DNA of 64,000 nucleotides from assembly GCA_938015525.1 (NCBI GenBank), contig CALLPC010000006.1, positions 329,366 to 393,365 of the forward strand, read 5' to 3'. Source of the stretch: an uncultured Dehalococcoidia bacterium (GTDB lineage: Bacteria > Chloroflexota > Dehalococcoidia > Tepidiformales > Tepidiformaceae). Below, in pieces: positions 51,865-59,847 of this stretch; positions within the stretch are counted from its first letter, which is position 1, and every line of letters starts with the position of its first letter. The notes beneath the pieces are model-generated. The model searched no databases, was not told the origin of the DNA, and worked only from the letters and a program-made list of their open reading frames with translations. A program made the translations under genes and the position numbers.

Positions 51865-52314
51865 TCAGCTCCCCGGCGGTAGCAGCCGGAAGACGACGGT
51901 CCCGAGCTGAATCCGCTCACCCCCGGCGAGAAGGACCCCACCGGGCGGCACGGGCCGACCTTCGACATAGGTGCCGTTCGTGCTGCCGAGGTCACGCAGG
52001 AGCCAGCCACGGGCGACGCGTTCGAGGCGAGCATGGCGGGCTGAAACGGAAGGGTCACCGATGACGATACTGGATGCGCCATCTCGGCCGATTTCCATGA
52101 GGGCGGCAAGGCGGTAGCTGGTGCCGGGCGGAAGGCCCGACTCGCCCGGCGCTTCGAGGAGGAGCCGCCAGGGCCGGGGCTCCGCCTGGGCAGAAGCCGA
52201 GGCGCGCCGGGGAAGGTAGTTCGACCGGAGCGAGCGGACGACCGCCGCACAGGTGCCGAAGATGACGGCAAAGATCGCGAGGCGGAGGACCAGCAGCTCG
52301 ACGGAGTCGGTCAC
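51865..52314 (-). CDS. FhaB-like membrane-anchored FHA protein
   Basis: 149 residues. One membrane helix (about 8-28) is followed by a linker and a forkhead-associated domain: LAALMEIGRDGASSIVIGDPSVSARHARLE as MEIGRDGAS and DPSVSARHARLE, then LRDLGSTNGTYVEG. The FHA residues for phosphothreonine binding (Arg, Ser, Asn) are intact. In mycobacteria FhaB works with Ser/Thr kinases at the septum. The GTG start overlaps the next FHA gene by four bases. Confidence 0.88.
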   Translation of the reverse strand: MTDSVELLVLRLAIFAVIFGTCAAVVRSLRSNYLPRRASASAQAEPRPWRLLLEAPGESGLPPGTSYRLAALMEIGRDGASSIVIGDPSVSARHARLERVARGWLLRDLGSTNGTYVEGRPVPPGGVLLAGGERIQLGTVVFRLLPPGS

Positions 52315-52994
52315 GCCCGGTCCTCGAGGATGAGCTCGACGGGGCCGAGTGCGAGGCGGTCACCGGGCTGGAGCGGCGCGGCGACGATTCGTTCGCCGTT
52401 GCGGAAGGTCCCGTTTCGGCTGCCGAGGTCGTGAATTTCCAAACCACCCCCCGACGCTGTCCGGATTTCAGCATGGCGGCGGGATACCGCGAGGTCGGGG
52501 ATGACGGCGTCGCATCCCGGCGCGCGGCCCAAGAGGAAGGGGACGTGGGTGAGCGCCAGGGTCCCGCCCCCCGGGAGCCGGAACCTCAGGCCGCTCAGCC
52601 GGCGGATGCGGGCAGTTTCGCGAACGGGGGCAGCACTCGACGGGGCAGCGGGGTCGCTGAAGTCCGCGCGGACCGAGGGCTCGCCGACGGGGAGGGCAGC
52701 GGCGACGGTGAAGCGGAGCTGCCAGGGGGCGAAGGGCCGCAGCCCGGCGGCCCGGCAGGCGTCTTCGAGGGCGCCAGCCAGCGCAGCCTCGAGTTCGGGG
52801 AGGACAGGGCTGAGCCTGCGGGCATCCTCGGGGCTGAGGCGGACGGCTACGCGGTTCGGGGCTTCGCCGCCACGTGCTCCCGCGAGGACGGCGTCGACGA
52901 CGGCCTGGGCGAGCGCTGCCGGGTGGAGGGCCGCGGGAAGGCCGAGGCGAAGGGCGCGCGAGACGAGTCGTTCGAGGGCAGGACGGTGGGTCAC
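52311..52994 (-). CDS. FhaA-like protein (DUF3662 + FHA)
   Basis: 227 residues. The N-terminal ~110 match the FhaA N-terminal (DUF3662) domain (ALERLVSRALRLGLPAALHP, NRVAVRLSPEDARRL, RFTVAAALPVGEPSVRADF). The C-terminal FHA domain has FLLGRAPGCDAVIPDLAVSRRHAEI and IHDLGSRNGTFRNGERI. The phosphothreonine-binding residues are intact. It is coupled by GTGA overlaps to pbp upstream and the FhaB-like gene downstream. Confidence 0.87.
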   Translation of the reverse strand: MTHRPALERLVSRALRLGLPAALHPAALAQAVVDAVLAGARGGEAPNRVAVRLSPEDARRLSPVLPELEAALAGALEDACRAAGLRPFAPWQLRFTVAAALPVGEPSVRADFSDPAAPSSAAPVRETARIRRLSGLRFRLPGGGTLALTHVPFLLGRAPGCDAVIPDLAVSRRHAEIRTASGGGLEIHDLGSRNGTFRNGERIVAAPLQPGDRLALGPVELILEDRA

Positions 52995-54391
52995 CGCTGC
53001 ACCGCCGCGCGAATGACCTGCCCCGCGATGGGGGCTGCGACAGCCCCGCCCTGGCCCCCGGACTCGACGATGACGGCAACGGCGACCCGCGGGCGTTCGA
53101 CCGGGGCGAAGGCGATGAACCAGGCGTGGGAGGTGCCGTCGCCGGCCTCGGCCGTGCCGGTCTTTCCTGCGACGGTGATGCCCGGTATGGCGACGCCGGC
53201 AGCCTGTCCGGCCTCGACGACACCCGCCATCATCGCAGCGACCTCGTCCGCGACCTTCGGGTCGAATGCACGGGCGGACGAGGGGCGTGAAAGCGCAGCA
53301 ATGGGTTTGCCGCTGTGCCAGGCGTCGAGGGCGATGCGGGGCGCGGGCAGCTGGCCGCGGTTGGCCACTGTGGCGGCAACGAGCGCCATCTGGAGCGGGG
53401 TTGCGAGCAGTTCGCCCTGGCCGAAGGCGGTTGAGGCGAGGAGCACGGCGGTGCGGGGGGAGCCGGGCGAACGGAGCTGGGAGGCAGCTGTATCGAGGCC
53501 GAAGGTGAGTTCGCGGCCGAATCCCAGCCGACCGGATGCTTCTTCGAGCCGCTGCCAGCCCAGCTCGACACCGAGCTTTGCGAAGACAGCGTTGACCGAA
53601 TAGATGAACGCATGGCTGAAGGGGTACGTGCCAGCACCCTGGGGGGTATTCCGGCAGGAGATGGGAAAGCCATCGATGATGATTTCGCCCGGGCACTCGA
53701 CGGTGGTCTGCGGGGTGATGATGCCAGCTTCGAGGGCGGCAAGTGCGGTGACGGTCTTGAAGGTGGAGCCCGGCGGGTAGAGGCCCTGCGTGGCCCGGTT
53801 GAGGAGAGGCGAGCCGGGGTCCCGGAGGAGCGCTTCCCCGGTGCTGCCGAGGGCTCCGGGGTCAAAGGTGGGGACGCTGACCATGGCGAGGATGTCGCCG
53901 GAACCGGGGTCGAGGGCGACTACGGCGCCCTTCCTGCCCCCGAGGGCGGCGCGGGCGGCGGCCTGGAGTGAGGGGTCGATGGCCAGGCGGACATCATCGC
54001 CACGGAGAGGTTCGCGGAGGAGTTCGTAGCGGAGGGCAGCCAGCCACCCGCTGCCGGCACGGCCGGAGAGAATCGCATCGTAGGCGCGTTCGATACCCTG
54101 GGAGCCGTAGCGCGGGTCGAGGTAGCCGATGACGTGGGCGAGCGAGGCGTCGTAGAGGTAGCGGCGGCCGTCGGGGAGGGTTTCGACGACGACGTTGCCG
54201 TCGCGGTCGAGGATGCGGCCGCGATTTGGGTCATAGAATCGGGAAAGGCGACGGGGATTTCGGTCCTCTGATGCGAGGCTGGTGTCGAGGACCTGCCACC
54301 AGGCGAGCGCGGCGAGGGATGCAAGGAGGAACGCAACCGCCAGGGCGGAGAAGACGCGGAGGCGGCGCTCGAAATCCGCCGGGGTGAGCAC
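52991..54391 (-). CDS. Class B penicillin-binding protein (PbpA/FtsI type)
   Basis: 466 residues. After one membrane helix (about 10-32) comes a short dimerisation domain (NRGRILDRDGNVVVE). The transpeptidase domain has SxxK in YPPGSTFKTV, SxN in YSVNAVFAK and KTGTAEAG near residue 408. At this length it resembles mycobacterial PbpA, not full FtsI. It cross-links peptidoglycan in elongation or division. TACAAT lies six bases before the GTG start (54391), indicating a leaderless mRNA for the three-gene set. Confidence 0.92.
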   Translation of the reverse strand: MLTPADFERRLRVFSALAVAFLLASLAALAWWQVLDTSLASEDRNPRRLSRFYDPNRGRILDRDGNVVVETLPDGRRYLYDASLAHVIGYLDPRYGSQGIERAYDAILSGRAGSGWLAALRYELLREPLRGDDVRLAIDPSLQAAARAALGGRKGAVVALDPGSGDILAMVSVPTFDPGALGSTGEALLRDPGSPLLNRATQGLYPPGSTFKTVTALAALEAGIITPQTTVECPGEIIIDGFPISCRNTPQGAGTYPFSHAFIYSVNAVFAKLGVELGWQRLEEASGRLGFGRELTFGLDTAASQLRSPGSPRTAVLLASTAFGQGELLATPLQMALVAATVANRGQLPAPRIALDAWHSGKPIAALSRPSSARAFDPKVADEVAAMMAGVVEAGQAAGVAIPGITVAGKTGTAEAGDGTSHAWFIAFAPVERPRVAVAVIVESGGQGGAVAAPIAGQVIRAAVQR

Positions 54392-54415
54392 GAGGAGATT
54401 GTAGCGCCGGGATGC

Positions 54416-54450
54416 GGGGCGGGGGCTGAGGCGTGCGGCGCCCCCGCCCC
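54416..54450. terminator. GC-only hairpin between acyl-CoA dehydrogenase and the PBP gene
   Basis: GGGGCGGGGGC pairs perfectly (11 bp) with GCCCCCGCCCC across a 13-base loop, just after the dehydrogenase stop. There is no T-run. Its position fits termination, but the activity is uncertain. Confidence 0.45.
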
Positions 54451-54467
54451 GCATGCCGGCCTGCCGA

Positions 54468-55649
54468 TTAGCCGCGAGGCAGGCCGAGGCCCCGGGTGGC
54501 GATGATATTCCGCTGGATTTCGTTCGTGCCCGAATAGATGGTGGAGGGTACGGACATGAGGTAAGACTCGGGGAGCTCGCCGCGGAGCGGCGCGCGCGGC
54601 TCCTCGGGGCGCAGCTGGCCGCCGAGGCCGAGCATGTTGACGCCAAAGTTGTAAATCTTTTGGCCGAGCTCGGACTGGAAGATTTTAACCACCGAAGCTT
54701 CGTAATTCGGCACCTGGCCCTTCGACTGGATGTCGCCGATGCGGTAGCCGAGGTAGCGGCCGACGTTGTTGGCGATGACGAGGTCGGCGAGGCGGGTGCG
54801 GTACTTCGCGCGGCGGTCGGCCGGGCCTTCCCGGAGATTGCGGGCGAGCTTTTCGAGGGTGCGCTTCTGGGAGGCGGTGGTGCCGATGCCGGAACGCTCG
54901 AAGTCGAGGAGGGTCATGCCGACATACCAGCCCCGATTCTCTTCACCGACGAGGTTCTTCGCGGGGACGCGAACGTCTTCGAAGAAGACTTCGTTGAAGT
55001 GGTGGCGGTTCGCCATGTTGATGAGGGGCCGGATGGTGAGGCCGGGGGTGTTCTTGATGTCGTCGATGAGGAGGAAGCTGATGCCGCGGTGTTTGGGTGC
55101 ATCGGGGTCGGTGCGGACGAGGCAGAACATCTGGTTGGCGCGGTGACCGCCGGAAGTCCAGATCTTCTGGCCGTTGATGATATAGTCGTCGCCGTCGCGG
55201 ACGGCCCGGGTCTGGAGCGAGGCGAGGTCGGAGCCGGCGCCCGGTTCGGAGTAGCCCTGGCACCAGATGTGCTCGCCGCTGGTGATTTTTGGGAGGTAGT
55301 AGCGCTTCTGTTCTTCGGTGCCGTGAATGATGAGGGTTGGCCCGATCATGCCGACGCCGAAGCCGCGGGTGCCGGTATCGGGGGCGCCCCAGTAGCCGAA
55401 CTCTTCGTTGAAGACCATCTGCTCGTAAATGGAGGCGCCGAGTCCGCCGTATTCTTTTGGCCAGGCAGGGGCGATCCAGCCGCGCTCGGCGAGCTTGCGG
55501 TTGAAGGCCTGGGCGAATTCAAACTCTTCGTCTGAGCGGCTGCCGAGCTGCTCGCCGCCTTCCTCGAGGCGGCTGCCGAGCGTCTCGTGAAGGAACTTCC
55601 GGACCTCCGCGCGGAGGGCCTCTTCCTTTTCGCCAAAGCGCAATTCCAT
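54468..55649 (-). CDS. Acyl-CoA dehydrogenase
   Basis: FAD enzyme of 393 residues introducing a 2,3-double bond in acyl-CoA. The signatures are WCQGYSEPGAGSDLASLQTRA (about 130-150), QKIWTSGGHRANQMF (about 162-176), and the C-terminal YSGTNEIQRNIIA (about 375-387). The catalytic Glu of classic enzymes is not evident at the end loop, so a long-chain/actinobacterial FadE subtype is likely. ATG 55649 follows GGAGGTTGG. Confidence 0.92.
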   Translation of the reverse strand: MELRFGEKEEALRAEVRKFLHETLGSRLEEGGEQLGSRSDEEFEFAQAFNRKLAERGWIAPAWPKEYGGLGASIYEQMVFNEEFGYWGAPDTGTRGFGVGMIGPTLIIHGTEEQKRYYLPKITSGEHIWCQGYSEPGAGSDLASLQTRAVRDGDDYIINGQKIWTSGGHRANQMFCLVRTDPDAPKHRGISFLLIDDIKNTPGLTIRPLINMANRHHFNEVFFEDVRVPAKNLVGEENRGWYVGMTLLDFERSGIGTTASQKRTLEKLARNLREGPADRRAKYRTRLADLVIANNVGRYLGYRIGDIQSKGQVPNYEASVVKIFQSELGQKIYNFGVNMLGLGGQLRPEEPRAPLRGELPESYLMSVPSTIYSGTNEIQRNIIATRGLGLPRG

Positions 55650-55749
55650 GGGGTGAACCAACCTCCGGTGCCGGCCGGCGCGGAGCGGCCGAGGATGACA
55701 TGCCCGCGGATTCTGCCAGACTTCGGGGCCGCTGGGTATCGCGGGCGCC

Positions 55750-56436
55750 TCAGGGTGCGTCGACCGGGTCTTGGCCGGCGGATTCACCGGGCGCGCCGAG
55801 CTGCTCCCAGGCGAGGCGGAGCGCCTCGGCGGTGACCTGGTAGTTGAAGCCTCGGCGGCGGAGGAAGCCGCCGACTTTCGCGAGGAACTCGTCGTGGCTG
55901 CGGCCGGCGAACCGGCGCCCGCGCTGGAGGGCGAGGCCGGTGGCGAGCTCCAGGTCATCGATGCCGTCGATGGCGGCGGCGACGGCTTCGGGGTCGATGC
56001 CGCGGCCAAGGAGCTCGTAACGGAGCATCGCCGACCCGCGCGGGGAGACGCGCTTGCGGTCCTCGACCCAGGCGCGAGCGAAGCGTGCGTCATCGAGCAG
56101 GCCGGCGTTGCGCAAGCGTTCGATTTCGAAAGCGATGGTTTCGGGGTCGAAGCCGCGAAGCGCCAGCCGGGTGCGCATTTCGTGTTCGGAGCGGGGCCGG
56201 GCATCGAGGAGGCGGAGCGCGGACTCGTGGGCTCTGGCACGGCGCTCTTCGCGGTCGAGGAGCTCGAGGAGCGCGGAATCAGCGGGCATGCCCTCGGCGG
56301 CGCCGGCGCGCTCGCAGGCCTCATCGGAGAAGATGAGCTCGCGGCCGTCGCTGAGAGTGACGATGCGGAGGCGCCCGCGGCCCGCGGGGCTCATGGAGGC
56401 GATGTACGGGACCTGAGTACCGGGTTCGGCGTCCAT
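55750..56436 (-). CDS. recX: Regulatory protein RecX
   Basis: 228 residues. RecX modulates RecA filaments. After a variable N-terminal ~75 residues come three RecX helical repeats (ALRLLDARPRSEHEMRTRL; AGLLDDARFARAWVEDRKR with LGRGID; FLRRRGFNYQVTAEAL). It follows recA by 12 bases on the same strand, the usual order, so it is co-transcribed. The N-terminal part (PAGRGRLRIVTLSDGRELIF) is an added beta-rich region. Confidence 0.9.
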   Translation of the reverse strand: MDAEPGTQVPYIASMSPAGRGRLRIVTLSDGRELIFSDEACERAGAAEGMPADSALLELLDREERRARAHESALRLLDARPRSEHEMRTRLALRGFDPETIAFEIERLRNAGLLDDARFARAWVEDRKRVSPRGSAMLRYELLGRGIDPEAVAAAIDGIDDLELATGLALQRGRRFAGRSHDEFLAKVGGFLRRRGFNYQVTAEALRLAWEQLGAPGESAGQDPVDAP

Positions 56437-56448
56437 AGTGCCGGGGAG

Positions 56449-57483
56449 CTAGCGCTCCACCAGCTGCTCTCCTCTCACGTGGCGGACTGGCAGGCCGACC
56501 TGTCGGCGGATTTCATCTTCGATTTCGCTGGCGAGTTCGGGGTTGTCGTCGAGGAACTGCTTCGCATTTTCGCGCCCCTGGCCGATGCGCATGTCGCCGT
56601 AACTATAGAAGGCGCCGCTTTTGGTGAGGATGCCATGTTCGACGCCAAGGTCGATGATATCGCCGGTGCGGGAGATACCGCGTGGCGGCTCGAACATGAT
56701 ATCGAATTCTGCCTGGCGGAACGGCGGTGCGACTTTGTTTTTGACGATCTTGGCTTTGACACGGCGGCCGACGATATCCGGCCCGCGTTTGATGGAGTCG
56801 ACGGGGCGGATATCGATACGAACGGAGGCGTAGAACTTGAGGGCGCGGCCGCCGGGGGTGACCTCGGGATTGCCGAAGACGACACCGACCTTCTCGCGCA
56901 GCTGATTGATGAAGATGACCGCGGTGCTCGTGCGGGCGATGGTGGCGGTCAGCTTCCGAAGGGCCTGCGACATGAGGCGGGCCTGGAGACCTACGTGGGC
57001 ATCGCCCATTTCACCTTCGATCTCGGCGCGGGGGACGAGGGCCGCGACGGAGTCGACGACGATGACGTCGACTGCGTTGGAGCGGACGAGCGTTTCGCAG
57101 ATTTCGAGGGCCTGTTCGCCGGTGTCGGGCTGGGCCACGAGGAGGTCTTCGAGCCGGATGCCGAGGTCGCGGGCGTAGCCGGGGTCCATGGCGTGCTCGA
57201 CATCGATGTAGGCGGCGGTGCCGCCCATCTTCTGGGCCTCGGCCATGACGTGCTGCGCGAGGGTGCTCTTACCGGCAGATTCGGGACCGAAAATCTCGGT
57301 GACGCGGCCGCGGGGGATGCCGCCGACGCCGAGGGCGATGTCGAGGGCGAGTGAGCCGGAGGAGATCACTTCGGTCTGGTTCGCGTCGGCGTCGCCGAGC
57401 TTGATGATGGCACCGCGGCCGAATTGCTTTTCGATTTGGGAGAGTGCGAGCTCGAGCGCGCGAGCGCGGTCCTGGTCTGGCAT
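56449..57483 (-). CDS. recA: Recombinase A
   Basis: 344 residues. RecA pairs homologous DNA and triggers LexA self-cleavage. Walker A GPESAGKS is at 66-73 and [22 protein letters not shown] is Walker B and loop L1 (split [12 protein letters not shown] and EIEGEMGD). [21 protein letters not shown] contains loop L2 with the expected residues. The acidic C-terminal tail is short ([19 protein letters not shown] ending). Start at ATG 57483; the frame extends 28 codons further without conservation. Confidence 0.97.
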   Translation of the reverse strand: MPDQDRARALELALSQIEKQFGRGAIIKLGDADANQTEVISSGSLALDIALGVGGIPRGRVTEIFGPESAGKSTLAQHVMAEAQKMGGTAAYIDVEHAMDPGYARDLGIRLEDLLVAQPDTGEQALEICETLVRSNAVDVIVVDSVAALVPRAEIEGEMGDAHVGLQARLMSQALRKLTATIARTSTAVIFINQLREKVGVVFGNPEVTPGGRALKFYASVRIDIRPVDSIKRGPDIVGRRVKAKIVKNKVAPPFRQAEFDIMFEPPRGISRTGDIIDLGVEHGILTKSGAFYSYGDMRIGQGRENAKQFLDDNPELASEIEDEIRRQVGLPVRHVRGEQLVER

Positions 57484-57561
57484 GCGTCTGGCCACCCGCC
57501 GGGTTCGTTCGGCGCCGGATGATACCATCGCGGCCGCCGCCGTGGTGTACGATATCATGCG

Positions 57562-57577
57562 GCGCACATTTGTTCTA
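57562..57577. promoter_or_regulatory. Degenerate SOS-box-like site between recA and DUF167
   Basis: GCGCAC-ATTT-GTTCTA keeps the right half of the perfect box at 40708-40723 exactly (GTTCTA) and the final AC of the left half. It lies about 80 bases before recA, in the shared control region, where a LexA site would be expected. The left half is poor, so the call is tentative. Confidence 0.35.
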
Positions 57578-57591
57578 GCGGGAGGGCCGCG

Positions 57592-57885
57592 ATGGCGTCG
57601 CTGACGGTGCGCGTGACGCCGAGGGCTGGCCGGGACGCCATCGAGGGGTTCGATGAGATGGGCGTCCTGCGGGTGCGCGTGCGGGCGGCGCCGGCTGAGG
57701 GTGCGGCGAACGCGGCGGTCGCGGGGCTGCTGGCCAGGGCGCTGGGGTTGCCGGGTCGAGAGGTTGTGCTGCTGCAGGGCGCGGCGAGCCGCGTGAAGGT
57801 GTTCGATGTCGGGCTGTCGACGGAGGAGGTGGCGGCGCGACTCAGGAGAACGGGCGGACCAGCAGGTAAGCGCGGCCCGCGGTAA
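57592..57885 (+). CDS. DUF167 (YggU-like) protein
   Basis: 97-residue single-domain protein of the DUF167 family, with [36 protein letters not shown] (about 28-44) and [16 protein letters not shown]. Function unknown in all bacteria. GGGAGG lies 6 bases before the ATG. It shares a control region with recA and is followed by a terminator hairpin. Confidence 0.88.
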   Translation: MASLTVRVTPRAGRDAIEGFDEMGVLRVRVRAAPAEGAANAAVAGLLARALGLPGREVVLLQGAASRVKVFDVGLSTEEVAARLRRTGGPAGKRGPR

Positions 57886-57899
57886 CGTGGAGGTTCAGC

Positions 57900-57927
57900 G
57901 GCGCGCCAGCCGGGCGCGCCGACTTTT
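57900..57927 (+). terminator. Terminator between DUF167 and glyQS
   Basis: GGCGCGCC repeated around AGCCG is self-complementary and forms a perfect 8-bp stem, followed by GACTTTT. It ends 18 bases before the glycyl-tRNA synthetase start, so it could terminate DUF167 transcripts or limit read-through into glyQS. Confidence 0.7.
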
Positions 57928-57945
57928 CGGACCGGGCAGGGTATC

Positions 57946-59334
57946 GTGCCAGCACCAGACCTCGAAACGATTGTGTCGCTCGCCAAGCGGCGGGGCTTCG
58001 TGTTCCCTTCGGCGGAGATATACGGTGGGTTCGCCAATGCGTACGACTACGGCCCGCTTGGCGTTGAGCTGAAACGGAATATCCGCGAGGCATGGTGGCG
58101 GACGATGGTGATGGAGCGGGATGACGTGGTGGGGCTCGACGCGGCGCTGATCACGAATCCGCAGGTGTGGGTGGGCAGCGGGCACGTGGCGAACTTCACG
58201 GACCCGCTCGTGGACTGCAAGCGGTGCCAGCGGCGGTTCCGGGCGGACCACCTGGCGGAGGGGATGTACGGGGACGTTCAACGGGACACGGAGGGGCGAC
58301 TCCGCTGCCCGTTCGACGGCGGCGAGCTGACGGAGCCGCGGCAGTTCAACATGATGTTTCGGACGCAGGTGGGGCCGGTCGCCGATGAAGCGAACATGGC
58401 GTACCTGCCGCCCGAGACGGCGCAGGGCATCTTCGTGAATTTCGTGAACGTGCAGCAGACGATGCGGCGGAAGCTGCCATTCGGGATTGCGCAGACGCGG
58501 GTGAGCTTCCGGAACGAAATCACGCCGGGACGGTTCATCTTCCGGACGCTCGAGTTCGAGCAGATGGAGATGGAGTACTTCTGCATGCCGCCGAAGGACC
58601 GCGACAACCCGGCGGAGTACCTGGCACTCCACCGCCAATGGGTGGAGGAGCGGCTGCGGTGGTACGTCGACGTGATCGGGATTGCGCCGGAGCGGCTGCG
58701 GCTGCGGGACCACGAGAAAGAGGAGCTCTCGCACTACAGCGCGGCGACGACGGATATCGAGTACCTGTTCCCCTGGGGCTGGGGTGAGCTGGAGGGCATC
58801 GCGGCACGGACGGATTTCGACCTCCGTTCGCACGCAGAGCTGAGCGGCCAGCCGCTGACCTACTTCGATGAGGAGAGCGGGGAGCATGTCGTCCCGTGGG
58901 TCATCGAGCCAGCTGCGGGGCTCACGCGGACGCTGGCGGTCGTGCTGCTGGACGCCTACACCGAGGAGCCGGATGAGAAAGGCGAGAAGCGGGTCATCCT
59001 GAAGTTTCGGCCGCGGATTGCGCCGGTGAAGGTGGCGGTGCTGCCGCTTTCGAAGAATGATGCGCTGCGGCCAACGGCCCGCCGGGTGTACGACCTGCTG
59101 CGGCCGCTGTGGATGACGCAGTACGACGAGACGCAGAGCATCGGGCGGCGGTACCGGCGGCAGGACGAAATCGGGACGCCCTGCTGCGTTACGATCGACT
59201 TCCAGACGGTGGGAGAAGAAGGCCAGCCCGGGGACGACTGCGTCACGATTCGCGACCGGGACACGCAGGAGCAGGTGCGGGTGCCCATCAGCGGTCTGGT
59301 GGCGGCGCTGGAAGAGCGCATCCCCCGCTGCTAG
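57946..59334 (+). CDS. glyQS: Glycine--tRNA ligase (alpha2, GlyQS type)
   Basis: Class II synthetase of 462 residues charging tRNA-Gly. It has [26 protein letters not shown] near the N-terminus (split [14 protein letters not shown] and YDYGPLG), the insertion with CxxC (DCKRCQRRF), motif 2 [19 protein letters not shown] (about 187-205), motif 3 [18 protein letters not shown] (about 320-337) and the C-terminal anticodon domain. GTG start. It is the eukaryote/archaea-like dimer form, not the GlyQ+GlyS tetramer. Confidence 0.95.
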   Translation: MPAPDLETIVSLAKRRGFVFPSAEIYGGFANAYDYGPLGVELKRNIREAWWRTMVMERDDVVGLDAALITNPQVWVGSGHVANFTDPLVDCKRCQRRFRADHLAEGMYGDVQRDTEGRLRCPFDGGELTEPRQFNMMFRTQVGPVADEANMAYLPPETAQGIFVNFVNVQQTMRRKLPFGIAQTRVSFRNEITPGRFIFRTLEFEQMEMEYFCMPPKDRDNPAEYLALHRQWVEERLRWYVDVIGIAPERLRLRDHEKEELSHYSAATTDIEYLFPWGWGELEGIAARTDFDLRSHAELSGQPLTYFDEESGEHVVPWVIEPAAGLTRTLAVVLLDAYTEEPDEKGEKRVILKFRPRIAPVKVAVLPLSKNDALRPTARRVYDLLRPLWMTQYDETQSIGRRYRRQDEIGTPCCVTIDFQTVGEEGQPGDDCVTIRDRDTQEQVRVPISGLVAALEERIPRC

Positions 59335-59385
59335 ACGGCGGCGGGCTGCGGGGGAGCCGACGCCAGCATTCGGCGGAACGAGAAA

Positions 59386-59409
59386 CGCCCGGCGGAGGAC
59401 CGCCGGGCG
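59386..59409. terminator. Bidirectional terminator hairpin
   Basis: A perfect 10-bp stem (59386-59395 with 59400-59409) and AGGA loop lies between the convergent glyQS and small repeat-protein genes. On the minus strand it is followed by TTTCTCGTT. Confidence 0.75.
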
Positions 59410-59433
59410 CCCTGGAGCTGGGACCGGCAGGCT

Positions 59434-59745
59434 TTAGGCCTGGCGGACGCCGGCACGCCGGCAGGCTTCGCCGTATTCGGCGAGGGCCCTGACGACGGGG
59501 TCATTGGCGGCGAGGTCCCGGGGGCCAAAATGGTGGGTCAGGGCTTCGTAGACGTGGCGGCTGGCGACCTCCTGCCCGGCCTCGTCGTGCTCGCGGCAGC
59601 GCTGCCCGTACTCGGAGATGGCCCGGACGATCGGCTGATGCGCTGCCAGGTCGAGGGGGCCGAAGTGGTGGGTGAGTGCTTCGTAGAGATGGGCGGACGC
59701 TTGCTTGACGGCCTCTTCGGGGTCGGTCACGACGGTACTCCTCAT
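59434..59745 (-). CDS. Small protein with two near-identical 33-residue repeats
   Basis: 103 residues, family not recognised. Residues 19-51 and 64-96 are an internal duplication (24 of 33 identical by eye), each starting H-(L/V)-YEALTHHFGP, then DLAA, P-(I/V)-VRA and EYG(Q/E)-C-R, with a 45-residue period. Each repeat looks like two short helices around a His-His pair and a conserved Cys, so metal or heme binding is possible but untested. No signal peptide. GGAGGGCAG lies upstream, and the promoter region holds two GCGAAACA boxes. Confidence 0.65.
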   Translation of the reverse strand: MRSTVVTDPEEAVKQASAHLYEALTHHFGPLDLAAHQPIVRAISEYGQRCREHDEAGQEVASRHVYEALTHHFGPRDLAANDPVVRALAEYGEACRRAGVRQA

Positions 59746-59767
59746 GGGTTCTCTGCCCTCCGTGCAG

Positions 59768-59808
59768 ATTTAATGCAAATGTAACACAGGCGAAACACGA
59801 GCGAAACA
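59768..59808 (-). promoter_or_regulatory. AT-rich promoter with two GCGAAACA boxes
   Basis: On the minus strand TTTCGC (59795-59790) and TTAAAT (59773-59768) with a 16-base spacer form a plausible promoter of the repeat protein. The first is part of GCGAAACA (59790-59797), repeated at 59801-59808, one helical turn (11 bases) apart. This spacing suits a dimeric activator or repressor. Confidence 0.45.
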
Positions 59809-59847
59809 GGATGCGCGGGGGGAGGCCGCTGGTGTAGATTTCGGCGG

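Noticed and set aside
49884..52271. 795-codon open frame on the minus strand opposite the M1 aminopeptidase
   Set aside because: The sense frame holds the conserved HELAH and GGMEN motifs; the antisense frame is compositional shadow.
57886..57945. T-box leader before glyQS
   Set aside because: Only 60 bases are available, with a simple hairpin and no T-box core sequence or specifier loop.
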